A DNA stretch of 48,487 nt. Origin: Meiothermus sp. (GTDB taxonomy: Bacteria; Deinococcota; Deinococci; Deinococcales; Thermaceae). This document shows, piece by piece, positions 1-7,564 of this stretch. The notes under the pieces were generated by a model. It worked only from the letters and a program-made list of their open reading frames with translations, did no database searches and was not told the origin of the DNA. Made by a program: the position numbers and the translations under genes. The first letter of the stretch is position 1; every line of letters starts with the position of its first letter. The stretch lies in NCBI RefSeq assembly GCF_025056915.1, contig NZ_JANWVH010000011.1, positions 1-48,487 of the forward strand, read 5' to 3'.

Positions 1-36
<36 letters not shown>

Positions 37-48
37 CCCAAACACCCC

Positions 49-87
49 AAACCCCCATCTCCAAATGAGGTGGGGGTTTTGTTTTTT
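49..87 (+). terminator. Rho-independent terminator of the tRNA-Gly gene
   Basis: Two arms, AAACCCCCATCT (49-60) and AGGTGGGGGTTT (68-79), can pair around a 7-nt loop with one mismatch. The T-rich tail TTTTGTTTTTTC follows at once. It lies 13 nt after the tRNA CCA end and is the usual stem plus U-tract. Confidence 0.8.
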
Positions 88-179
88 CAGTCAATACTCT
101 TTGCAAAGATCTGCACCCACACGGAATCAAGGTTGTGCCTCGAGCGCGGGGCGTTGGGCCGGGCTAGGCAGGCTTTGGG

Positions 180-701
180 CTAGCGGTGGTGGTCTACCTC
201 GGGCAGGTACACCCGCCAGGTCTCGGGCAGGCTGGGCAGGTCGGCCACCAGCAACAGGCTGTGGCGGGGGGCGATGGGGCGGCGGGCCAGGCGCATGCCA
301 GCTTCCTCCGGGGTGCGGTTTTTCTTCTTGAGGTTGCAGGGCCGACAGGCAGTGACCAGGTTTTCCCAGATGCTGCGCCCCCCTCGGCTCTTGGGGAAGA
401 CGTGGTCCACTGTGAGGTCGCCCCCGCGCTTGCCGCAGTACTGGCAGGTGTAGGCATCGCGGCGCAGGATGTTGCGGCGGTTAAGCGCAAGCCGCCCCGG
501 AGGGCGGCGAACCAGACGTTTGAGGCGGATGATGCTGGGGATGGGGTAGGGGGTTCTGGGAGTTCGTAGGTATTCGCCGCTTTCCTCGACGACCTCGGCG
601 GTTCCGTTCATGACCAGGATCACAGCGCGCTTGACGCTGGCCAGGCCCAGAGGCTCGTAGCCGGCGTTGAGCACCAGAATGCGGGGGGAGTCGAGGTTCA
701 C
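180..701 (-). CDS. HNH endonuclease family protein
   Basis: A 173-residue protein. The N-terminal half (RILVLNAGYEPLGLASVKRA) is the usual lead-in of stand-alone bacterial HNH proteins. The core follows from about residue 85: a CQYC zinc knuckle, the VDHVFP segment with the D-H of the HNH motif, then ENLVTACRPCN with the Asn and second Cys pair. The fold is a beta-beta-alpha metal nuclease. Such proteins are common and small in cyanobacteria and Deinococcus-Thermus, and their biological role is usually unknown. The start is GTG at 699-701. There is no Shine-Dalgarno, but a TATCCT box sits 7 nt upstream, which suggests a leaderless message. No phage or restriction genes lie beside it. Confidence 0.85.
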   Translation of the reverse strand: MNLDSPRILVLNAGYEPLGLASVKRAVILVMNGTAEVVEESGEYLRTPRTPYPIPSIIRLKRLVRRPPGRLALNRRNILRRDAYTCQYCGKRGGDLTVDHVFPKSRGGRSIWENLVTACRPCNLKKKNRTPEEAGMRLARRPIAPRHSLLLVADLPSLPETWRVYLPEVDHHR

Positions 702-708
702 GACGCTT

Positions 709-714
709 AGGATA
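709..714 (-). promoter_or_regulatory. Leaderless -10 box of the HNH gene
   Basis: On the minus strand TATCCT lies 7 nt before the GTG start, so transcription would begin at or next to the start codon. No good -35 hexamer is visible. Confidence 0.45.
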
Positions 715-785
715 CTCGAAATATGTCAGAGGATTCTAGAGCCAGGCTTCACAATGGCGACCAGAGCAGAAAAAACGCTTGCGAG

Positions 786-812
786 CCCTGGTGGTGTGAA
801 CAAGAACCAGGG
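786..812. repeat. 7-bp inverted repeat (hairpin)
   Basis: CCCTGGT (786-792) and ACCAGGG (806-812) are perfect inverted arms around 13 nt. It sits in the 235-bp gap between the divergent HNH and hslO genes, about 125 bp before hslO. It could be an operator or a chance hairpin. I see nothing else firm in this gap apart from the two -10 boxes. Confidence 0.3.
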
Positions 813-922
813 TGAAACTGGCAGTCGAGGCATGGGCGCCCCCAATGGCAAGAGCGGGCACGCAGGTTGTTTTGGTGCGGCACAACCCTGAACCAGCACC
901 CTTTTGGTGGCGGCGCGGCTGC

Positions 923-928
923 TACAAT
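923..928 (+). promoter_or_regulatory. Leaderless -10 box of hslO
   Basis: TACAAT lies 8 nt upstream of the ATG at 937 and no Shine-Dalgarno lies between them. The box matches the -10 consensus at five of six positions, and the -35 is poor. It fixes the start at 937 rather than at upstream in-frame codons. Confidence 0.6.
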
Positions 929-936
929 CGGGTGTT

Positions 937-1863
937 ATGGGTCGTTTGATACGTGGGCTGGCAGCCGAGGGCAACCTGCGGGTGCTGGCCGTTGAAACCA
1001 CCGATATTGCCGAAGAAGCCAGGGCCCGTCACCAGCTTTCCCCCACCGCCACGGCAGCGCTGGGCCGGGCCATGAGCGGGGCCTTGCTGCTGACCTTTCT
1101 GCTCTCCAAAACGCCCAGGGAGCGGGTCAGCCTTCAGTTTGTGGGCGATGGCCCCCTGGGAGGCCCGGTGGTGGAGGCGGCCCCGGACGGGTTTGTGCGG
1201 GGCTACGTCAAGAACCCCCAGGCCCACCCCCCCTTGCGGCCCGATGGCAAGCTGAATGTGGGGGCGGCCATTGGCCGGGGTGAACTCAAGGTTGACCGGC
1301 TTCTGTCCAACCAGGAACTCTATCAGTCGAGCGTGGAGCTGGTCAGTGGGGAGGTGGCCGAGGACCTGGTTCGCTACCTTTGGCAGTCTGAGCAGATTCC
1401 CTCGGCGGTGCTGCTGGGGGTGCGGGTGCGTGGTGCGGGCGAGGTGGAGGTGGCCGGAGGGGTGGCCATCCAGGTGTTGCCGGGCTGCCCGGAGGCGGTG
1501 ATTGCCCGCCTCGAGCACAACCTGCAAGGCCGCACCAGCATTACCGATTTGCTGCTGGAGCGGGGCCTCGAGGGGGCTGTTCTGGCCCTGATGGAGGGCC
1601 TGGACTACGACCCCACCGACCTGAGTGTGGTGGGCTTCCGCGAGGGGCACATTCCCCTTTCTTTTCGTTGCCGCTGTAGCCGCGAGCGGGCCCTCAATGC
1701 GCTGGTCTACTTCTCGGCCCAGGAGCGCGAGGAGATGATCGAGCAAGACGGCGGGGCCGAGGTTTGTTGCCACTGGTGCGCCGAGAAGTACCAGATTACA
1801 CCGGAGGAAATCCGCTCCCTGCCGTTGGGGGATGGCTTTGTGGGCGAGGTGCCCAAGGCTTGA
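937..1863 (+). CDS. hslO: Hsp33, redox-regulated chaperonin
   Basis: A 308-residue cytoplasmic holdase that is activated by oxidation and binds unfolding proteins. The body starts MGRLIRGLAAEGNLRVLAVE and carries family segments such as PTATAALGRAMSGALLLT and LNVGAAIGRGELKVDR. Near the C terminus are the four zinc-binding redox cysteines as a C-X-C pair (FRCRCS) and a C-X-X-C pair (CHWC), about 35 residues apart. Length is normal for the family (about 290-310). The ATG at 937 is chosen because the Hsp33 homology begins there and a TACAAT box lies 8 nt upstream; the open frame extends further but is not coding. It appears monocistronic and converges on the lipoprotein gene to the right. Confidence 0.95.
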   Translation: MGRLIRGLAAEGNLRVLAVETTDIAEEARARHQLSPTATAALGRAMSGALLLTFLLSKTPRERVSLQFVGDGPLGGPVVEAAPDGFVRGYVKNPQAHPPLRPDGKLNVGAAIGRGELKVDRLLSNQELYQSSVELVSGEVAEDLVRYLWQSEQIPSAVLLGVRVRGAGEVEVAGGVAIQVLPGCPEAVIARLEHNLQGRTSITDLLLERGLEGAVLALMEGLDYDPTDLSVVGFREGHIPLSFRCRCSRERALNALVYFSAQEREEMIEQDGGAEVCCHWCAEKYQITPEEIRSLPLGDGFVGEVPKA

Positions 1864-1902
1864 ATGTAAGAAAAGGCTATAACCCTTGGACTGTGTTAAC
1901 GC

Positions 1903-3687
1903 TTACTTCCAGCGGTAGCGGGTGATGGTCAGGCCGCCGATGCCCTGGTCAGGGGCTTTTAGATCTACGTTCTCGGGTGCGTGGTAGTAGGTCACGCTGA
2001 TAAAGCCCCCGGGCACCTTGACCAGGTGCGCGGCGTTGAACTCGTGCCCCGGAATCTCCAGCCACATCTTGTAGATGCGCCCGTTCTGGCCCACCGGGGT
2101 GCCCGGCTCCCACCGGTGGGGGAGGTAGGGCACGGCGGCGTAGCCGTAGGTGGTGTTGTGGTCCCGGCCCAGGTAGCTGGGCAGGAAGAAGTTGAGGTTC
2201 CCGTCTACTTCGGCGTCCACCCGGTATTTGTAGAAGCAGCTCCAGCGTTGGATGCCCAGCAGCGGCACGCTCTTGCCGTCTTTTTCCAGGAAGATGACCC
2301 GGAACTTGCCTCCGGTGCGGTTATCTCTAGCCCGGCGCGTGTCGGCAAAGGCCGGGTCGGGGTAGAGGATCTCGGTGGTGAACTTGTAGGTGCCGTCGGG
2401 ATAAAGCCGCCCGTAGTAGGAGCGCTCGAGGTTTTCCTCAATGCCGAAGCCCTCCTCCACCGGCGTTACCCGATCCGTAGGCCGGTTTTTCATGATCTCG
2501 TAGCCGATATAGTTGTACTTGTTCACGGTGATGCTGAAGTTGAGCCCGCCCTCGGGGGCCGGGAAGACCACCGGGTTCATCATGTGGGCGACCCAGTAGT
2601 GCACCACCGGGTCGCGATAGGTGAGGATCTTGCGATCCCGCAAACCGCTGCTGGTGGGCGGAAAGCGGCTCTGGCCGGTCCAGGCGTCAACCCGTTCAAC
2701 GGCCAGGCCCTCGGCGGGAATCCGCCCGGTGGCCGACCAGCCCCCGGTGGGCAGGTAGGCGTTGGTGGGGCCCGCGACGTACAGATCCCCGCCCGGCTGG
2801 TCGTGCCAGAAGAGGAAGCTGGGGTAATGGCTGAAGCGCAGAAAACCGACAAAGCCGCCGTCGCTGGGCCGCAGCCGGATCACGGCCCCGTTTTGACCGG
2901 CGAAATTGCCCACCCCCACCAGAAGGTGGTTGCGCGGGCTGTCGAAGGCCATCATCAGGGGCAGGTTCTCCCCCAGCCTGAAGGCCCCGATGAACTGTTC
3001 CTGGTTCATCCGCTCGAGGCGCTTCTCCCAGAGCACATCCAGGGTCTGGGGGTCAATCTTCAGAACGAAGGCCTCCATGCAGTAGTACCTCCCATCAACG
3101 CAGGGGCGGGAGGTGCGCTCCCCGGCCTGGCCTAAAAGAGCCAGGTCGGTGGTGGTACCGGCTACGTAGATGTAGCCGTCCGAGCCGGCCAGGATGGCCG
3201 TGGGGTAGCTGCGGAGGTACCAGCTGTAGGTGCGCTGCCGCACCATCTGCATGGTCTGGGGGTCGAGCAGCCCTATGTAGAAGCCCGCCCGGTAGTTCTC
3301 GAACTCCTTGGTGGCCTCCCAGGCCTCGGCGTTGTAGGGCGAAAGCGGCAGGGGGCGGGTCTGCTCCTCGTTCAGGCCCCTGACCCACTCCTGGTAATAC
3401 GCCGTCCCGATGGGCACCAGCCCGTTGGGGAGCACCGCCTGCTGGTAGTTCATCCGCATGGGCAGCTGTGAGGGCCGGAAGCCCACCTTGGCCAGCACCC
3501 GGCGGGTGACCTCCAGCGGAAACTCGGGGTCTACGTAGCCCTCGCCTTTGGGTATCCACCACAGGGGGTTGGGGCCACCGGTCTGGGTTCCCCCGCAGTA
3601 GGGCTCGCCGTTGTAGGTGAGGTCGTAGGGCTCGGGCCGGGAACAGGCGGTGAGCAGGAACAACAGGAGAAGCAGATACTTTCGCAT
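1903..3687 (-). CDS. Large secreted lipoprotein of unknown function, propeller-like
   Basis: A 594-residue protein with a textbook lipoprotein signal: MRKY, a leucine-rich core and the lipobox LLTACS, so it should be anchored to the cell envelope. I do not recognise the family. The middle holds repeated short strand segments such as SDGYIYVAGTTTD, EAFVLKIDPQTLDVLWEKRL and NHLLVGVGN, which look like blades of a beta-propeller of the PQQ/WD type. Several cysteines in the mature part could form disulfides. The start ATG at 3685-3687 has AGGT about 5 nt upstream. It stands alone between hslO (convergent) and the repeat-rich gap. A 12-bp palindrome lies in its promoter region. Confidence 0.8.
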   Translation of the reverse strand: MRKYLLLLLFLLTACSRPEPYDLTYNGEPYCGGTQTGGPNPLWWIPKGEGYVDPEFPLEVTRRVLAKVGFRPSQLPMRMNYQQAVLPNGLVPIGTAYYQEWVRGLNEEQTRPLPLSPYNAEAWEATKEFENYRAGFYIGLLDPQTMQMVRQRTYSWYLRSYPTAILAGSDGYIYVAGTTTDLALLGQAGERTSRPCVDGRYYCMEAFVLKIDPQTLDVLWEKRLERMNQEQFIGAFRLGENLPLMMAFDSPRNHLLVGVGNFAGQNGAVIRLRPSDGGFVGFLRFSHYPSFLFWHDQPGGDLYVAGPTNAYLPTGGWSATGRIPAEGLAVERVDAWTGQSRFPPTSSGLRDRKILTYRDPVVHYWVAHMMNPVVFPAPEGGLNFSITVNKYNYIGYEIMKNRPTDRVTPVEEGFGIEENLERSYYGRLYPDGTYKFTTEILYPDPAFADTRRARDNRTGGKFRVIFLEKDGKSVPLLGIQRWSCFYKYRVDAEVDGNLNFFLPSYLGRDHNTTYGYAAVPYLPHRWEPGTPVGQNGRIYKMWLEIPGHEFNAAHLVKVPGGFISVTYYHAPENVDLKAPDQGIGGLTITRYRWK

Positions 3688-3735
3688 AGTGAACCTGCGC
3701 CCTAGGGGAAGGGTGGACGCGGCATCAAAATACTA

Positions 3736-3747
3736 GATTTGCAAATC
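3736..3747. promoter_or_regulatory. 12-bp perfect palindrome in the lipoprotein promoter
   Basis: GATTTGCAAATC is a perfect palindrome. On the minus strand TTACCA and TAGTAT form a possible -35/-10 pair 18 bp apart, and the palindrome falls in the spacer. It starts 49 bp upstream of the lipoprotein ATG. Position and symmetry suggest an operator, but the regulator is unknown. Confidence 0.4.
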
Positions 3748-3770
3748 AAAGGGTGGTAATTTTACCCAGT

Positions 3771-3787
3771 TTAGAGTGCTCTTCAGC
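3771..3787. repeat. Detached left end of repeat copy C
   Basis: TTAGAGTGCTCTTCAGC matches the outer inverted repeat of copies A (15301) and B (ends at 19060), which read TTAGAGCGCTCTTC and TAGAGCGCTCTTC. The rest of the element is found only from 4005, so about 217 bp of unrelated DNA (3788-4004) appears to separate the end from the body. Confidence 0.45.
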
Positions 3788-4004
3788 TATTGTGATACCA
3801 AATCTGCAACGAGGTGACACATAAAACCTCCTGAATCCAAGACCAGAACCAAGGCTATCTGACCCTGGCAAGCTGGATGATGCCACTCAGCAGAAGGCGT
3901 TGGTGTTCCAGCCACGAGTACCCGCTGCCTTCAGAGTTCTGCCTGCCGCTTCGACGTCGTATGGCCCAATCCTGGCTTTAGGGGTCGCTTTGAGGGAGAT
4001 GTGG

Positions 4005-4134
4005 TATGAGTCATCCGACTTCGAGAAAGCTTCAACCCGTACAGAACAGCAGCCGCCTGGAAACTTAAAAAATGTGTATTGCCCCAAGCGCAGTCTAGTT
4101 TTCGTGGGTGATCACGTCTTTGAAAAGCGCCTTG
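4005..4134 (+). repeat. Short interspersed element, copy C (degenerate, MITE-like)
   Basis: This stretch aligns by eye with copies A and B. Shared landmarks in order are GAGYCATYCGA, GAAAGCTT, GAACAG, GCCGCCTGGAAACT, GTTTTCGTGG, CACGTCT and the right end GAARAGCG. It is the most diverged copy. The right end stops a few bases from the galK stop codon at 4141. The flanking region 3788-4004 contains a 66-codon minus-strand open frame that I do not recognise and do not call. Confidence 0.6.
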
Positions 4135-4140
4135 AGACAA

Positions 4141-5190
4141 TCAAAGCACACGGGCCCTGGGGTAGCTTTGCAAGACCCCCTTTCTGAACTCTTCAAAGTG
4201 GGTTTCTGCCACCAGCGCCACCGTAGCGCCACCAAAACCGGCCCCGGTCAGGCGGGCGCCTACCGCGCCGTGGCGCAGCTCGGCCTCCACCAGCTGGTCG
4301 AGCTCGGGGATGGAAACCTGGTAGTCGTCGCGCAGCGAAATGTGCGAGGCCACCATCAGCTCACCGAAGCGCCGGATGTCGCCCTGTTCCAGGGCCTCTA
4401 CCCCCTCCAGCACCCGCTGGTTTTCGCTGACCACGTGGCGGGCGCGGCGGTTGAGGGGCTCGGGCAGGGCATTGATGCGCGGCAGGTCGGCGGGGGAAAG
4501 TTCGCGCAGCGACCCCACCCCCAGCTGGGCGCAGGCCTGCTCGCACTCGCTGCGGCGGGTGTTGTAGCCCGACTCGGCCAGGCGACGGGGGATGCCGGAG
4601 TCCACCACCGCCACCCGATACCCCTTGGGCAGGGGTGCGAGCCGGGTGGTGAGGGTTTGGGTGTCCAGAAACAGCCCATAGCCCAGCCGCCCCACCGAGG
4701 AGGCCATCTGATCCATGATGCCGCAGCGCACGCCCACATACTCCACCTCGGCTTGCTGGGCCAGCAGGGCGATTTGCACATCGTCGAGGGGCAGCCGGTA
4801 CAGTTCGCGCAAGGCCCGCAGGGTGGCTACTTCCAGCGCTGCCGAGCTGGAAAGCCCGCCGCTCATGGGCACCTCGCTGCGAACATAGGCCCGCAGGCCG
4901 GCCACCCGGTGGCCGTGCTGGCGCAGCACCCACACGCAGCCCGCCAGGTAATCGAGCCAGTCGCCCTGCTTGGGCTGGTCTAGCCCCCGGCTTTTGCGCT
5001 CGCCAAAGTTTTCGGCGTAGACCTCGAGCCCCTCGGCGGCGCTGGCCTCGAGGGTGGTCTGGTAGGGGAGGGGAGTGGGGAAGACAAAGCCCCCGTTGTA
5101 GTCGGTGTGTTCGCCCAGCAGGTTGACGCGGCCCGGCGCCGAGGCGCGCACGCTGGGTTCGGTGCCAAAGATGTCCTTGAACTTGCTCAT
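4141..5190 (-). CDS. galK: Galactokinase
   Basis: A 349-residue GHMP kinase that phosphorylates galactose at C1 in the Leloir pathway. Visible motifs in order: the galactokinase signature GRVNLLGEHTDYNGG near the N terminus, the ATP-binding loop GGLSSSAALEVA at about residue 120, and the C-terminal motif LTGAGFGGATVAL. The start is ATG at 5188-5190, with GGAG 6 nt upstream; a TTG four codons earlier would place the GGAG inside the gene. It is the last gene of the galactose cluster, 92 bp after the M24-like gene. Repeat copy C abuts its stop codon. Length is normal for bacterial GalK, slightly short. Confidence 0.95.
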   Translation of the reverse strand: MSKFKDIFGTEPSVRASAPGRVNLLGEHTDYNGGFVFPTPLPYQTTLEASAAEGLEVYAENFGERKSRGLDQPKQGDWLDYLAGCVWVLRQHGHRVAGLRAYVRSEVPMSGGLSSSAALEVATLRALRELYRLPLDDVQIALLAQQAEVEYVGVRCGIMDQMASSVGRLGYGLFLDTQTLTTRLAPLPKGYRVAVVDSGIPRRLAESGYNTRRSECEQACAQLGVGSLRELSPADLPRINALPEPLNRRARHVVSENQRVLEGVEALEQGDIRRFGELMVASHISLRDDYQVSIPELDQLVEAELRHGAVGARLTGAGFGGATVALVAETHFEEFRKGVLQSYPRARVL

Positions 5191-5282
5191 CTGTTTCTCC
5201 AAAGAGCGCTGCTGGAGGGCTTACCTGGCATTGCTCAAGCCCGCCGAGGGCTACCGAGGGGTGGTGGGGGGGCACACAGGCA

Positions 5283-6287
5283 TCAGCCCTCGAGCACCCC
5301 TGGGCGCAGGCGTCCTGCGACCTCGAGGGTGGGCCAGGTGGGGTCGTGGGTGAGGTTTTCCAGGCCGGTTTCGCCGAGCAGGAAGGTGTCTTCGACCTTG
5401 GCGCCGGGCAGGCTGGGGTTCCAGGCCAGGGCCATGCCGACCTCGAGGCGGGTGGGGTTGCCGGGGCGGGCCAGCACCTCGCGGCTTTTGTAGCCGGTGA
5501 GGCCGCCCTGGTGGTGGTTTTCAAACTCCTCGGCGCGGCCCATGCGCCCGTAGGCCAGGCGAATTTGCTCCAGCACCTCGCCCAGGGTGGCCCCAGGCCG
5601 GGAGGCGTCCAGCGCAGCGGCCTCTACCTGGCAAACCTGCGTATGCAGGCTTGCGGCCTCGGAGTGCCCAAAGCTTCGCAGCCGGCTCACGTTGGCAATC
5701 AGGCCGTGCCGCCGCCCGCAAACAACCCCCATGAAGAGCCGCCCCAGAGGCCGCCGGGTGGGGATGGGGTGTCGGTAGCGAAAAAGCCGCTCCTCGCCCG
5801 CAACCAGCAGCACCAATGGCTGGATGCCCTTGGCCAGAAGCTCCTCGCTGATGGCCCCGGCCAGGTCGTACTCGCTCCAGCCAGGGTCCGCGAAGCGAAG
5901 GCTCTCGCCCAGGGCCATGGAAGCCTCGCGGCCCAGGGCGCGGTAGCGCGCCTGTTCTTCGGGCGAGAGCACCAGCCGCAAGGGGGTGAGGTCGTGCTCG
6001 AGGTCGCAGGGCCCCTGGGGGGCGGGGGGGCTGTACCAGGGGTAGCGCAACACCTCGAGGCCCGGCGTTTCCTCGTCGAGGAGCCGCTCCGCTTCAATCT
6101 GCGAGGCGTGCAGTCGCACCGTTTCGGGGGTGACCTCGAGCCAGGCCGCCACCGGGCGAAAGGTGACCACGGTATTGTCGCCACCCCCCGTCAGCCAGGC
6201 GAAGTTTTCGGGTTGCTGCACAAAAAAGCTCTCAAAGCCCTGGTTTTTCATCCAGGCACGCAGGCGGGCCAGCGCAAAGGAGTTCAT
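5283..6287 (-). CDS. M24 (creatinase/aminopeptidase-fold) protein, probably without metal site
   Basis: A 334-residue protein with the two-domain layout of the M24 pita-bread family: an N-terminal creatinase-like domain (about 1-120) and a C-terminal domain with HHQGGLTGYKSRE and VEDTFLLGETG. In active aminopeptidases two aspartates of a D-x(10)-D pair bind metal. Here that segment reads GRRHGLIANVSRLRSF and has no aspartates, so peptidase activity is doubtful. It lies between galT and galK on the same strand, which suggests a role in sugar metabolism or regulation rather than peptide turnover. ATG at 6285-6287 has a TAGGCT box 5 nt upstream and an 8-bp inverted repeat further up, so it may have its own promoter. 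Confidence 0.8.
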   Translation of the reverse strand: MNSFALARLRAWMKNQGFESFFVQQPENFAWLTGGGDNTVVTFRPVAAWLEVTPETVRLHASQIEAERLLDEETPGLEVLRYPWYSPPAPQGPCDLEHDLTPLRLVLSPEEQARYRALGREASMALGESLRFADPGWSEYDLAGAISEELLAKGIQPLVLLVAGEERLFRYRHPIPTRRPLGRLFMGVVCGRRHGLIANVSRLRSFGHSEAASLHTQVCQVEAAALDASRPGATLGEVLEQIRLAYGRMGRAEEFENHHQGGLTGYKSREVLARPGNPTRLEVGMALAWNPSLPGAKVEDTFLLGETGLENLTHDPTWPTLEVAGRLRPGVLEG

Positions 6288-6292
6288 ATCTC

Positions 6293-6328
6293 AGCCTACC
6301 GTGTTTTTGTTACATGAGCCTGTAACAA
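6293..6328 (-). promoter_or_regulatory. Internal promoter and 8-bp inverted-repeat operator before the M24-like gene
   Basis: TTGTTACA (6307-6314) and TGTAACAA (6321-6328) are perfect inverted arms with a 6-nt spacer. On the minus strand the -10-like TAGGCT (6293-6298) lies 5 nt before the ATG. The repeat centre falls near -31 relative to a leaderless start, overlapping the -35 region, where no consensus hexamer is present. The arrangement looks like an operator for a dimeric regulator in the 153-bp galT/M24 gap. Confidence 0.5.
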
Positions 6329-6440
6329 GTCCAAAAGACGGGTTCATGGGCGATGGTCTATGGTCGTTTGTCGAGGGCCATGCGAGGAGTGGAGGCCCAT
6401 AGTGCGCTTCGTATGATTTTTCCACGAGCAGCGAAGCCCC

Positions 6441-7481
6441 CTACAGGGCCACCTCCCGCAGCACCTTTGCGGTTTCCTCCGGCAGGGCGTCCATGGCAAA
6501 GGTGCCGGCGGCAATCTCGGTGCCGGCCAGGTACTTGAGTTTGTCGGCGGTGCGCAGGGCCGGGTAGAACTCCACGTGAAAATGAAAGACTGCCTCGGCC
6601 CCTTTGGGGGCGGCGTGCAGGGCCATCACGTAGGGCATGGGCTTCTGGAAGAGGTTGTCCAGTTTTTGCACCACCTGGCCCAGCAGCCGGGCAAAGCTCC
6701 GGGTCTCGGCCTCGCTGAAGGTCCACAGGCCGGGGTGGAACCGTTTGGGGAAGACCAGCACCTCGTAGGGGTAGCGGGCATAGGGGGGGATGCAGGCCAG
6801 GGTGTGTTCGTCCTCCAGCACGGTGTAGGGGCTTAAGTGGGGCAGCAAGTTCAGCAACACCGGGCTTTTTTGGAAGGCCTCGAGCTCTTTTTGCAGGATG
6901 GGCGGAATCCAGGGGTAGGCGTAAATCTGCCCGTGGGGGTGGTGGAGCGTGACCCCCATCTGCTCGCCCCGGTTTTCAAAGGGCATCACGTAGCGGATGT
7001 GTTCGCGGGCATACAGCTCGCGGTAGCGGTCGGCCCAGACCTGCACCAACAGCTCGCGTCGCTCGGGGGCCAGCGAGGCAATGCTGCCCGTGTGCTCGGG
7101 GGTATAAACCACCACCTCGCAGTCGCCCCAGGCATCGCGGGTGGGGATGCACAGGCCAGAGGGCGGCTCGCCCGCTTCGGGCGAGAGCGAGGGCCAGCGG
7201 TTCTGGAAAACTGCAATCTCGAAGTCCTGGAAGGGAATTTCGGTGGGAAAGCCGCCGGGCTTGCTGGGGGCCAGGGGGTCGTATTCTTTGGGCGGTAGAA
7301 AGGTGCGGCCCTGGCGGCTGGCGGCGAACACCACCCACTCCTGCCGCAGCGGGTGCCAGCGGGCATGGGACTGGGCCTGTCCGGTGTTCTCGCCCTCCTC
7401 GAGGGCCGGCAGGGTGTGGGGCGCCAGGCCATACAGGTAAAGCAGTCGGCCATCTTTTTTGCGATACAGGCGTTTATGCAT
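6441..7481 (-). CDS. galT: Galactose-1-phosphate uridylyltransferase
   Basis: A 346-residue HIT-superfamily enzyme that exchanges UMP between UDP-glucose and galactose 1-phosphate. The active-site motif HPHGQIYAYP contains the His-Pro-His with the uridylylated histidine. RWHPLRQEWVVFAASRQGR near the N terminus and the C-terminal FHFHVEFYP segment are also typical. Two adjacent ATG codons (7484 and 7481) follow GAGG; the second gives a 5-nt spacing and is preferred. The next gene upstream, the alpha-galactosidase, ends 83 bp away. Length matches E. coli GalT (348). Confidence 0.95.
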   Translation of the reverse strand: MHKRLYRKKDGRLLYLYGLAPHTLPALEEGENTGQAQSHARWHPLRQEWVVFAASRQGRTFLPPKEYDPLAPSKPGGFPTEIPFQDFEIAVFQNRWPSLSPEAGEPPSGLCIPTRDAWGDCEVVVYTPEHTGSIASLAPERRELLVQVWADRYRELYAREHIRYVMPFENRGEQMGVTLHHPHGQIYAYPWIPPILQKELEAFQKSPVLLNLLPHLSPYTVLEDEHTLACIPPYARYPYEVLVFPKRFHPGLWTFSEAETRSFARLLGQVVQKLDNLFQKPMPYVMALHAAPKGAEAVFHFHVEFYPALRTADKLKYLAGTEIAAGTFAMDALPEETAKVLREVAL

Positions 7482-7564
7482 CATAACCTCAAACGTCGGT
7501 GGCGTAGATAGGTTTTTGCGATACAAGCGCTCTTCGTCTGATTCCGCCCTATCTGGGGTACCGA

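Noticed and set aside
3887..4087. 66-codon minus-strand frame overlapping repeat copy C
   Set aside because: It spans the junction between the insert and the element and has no start signal; the tail ending WNTNAFC may be a gene remnant but I cannot identify it.
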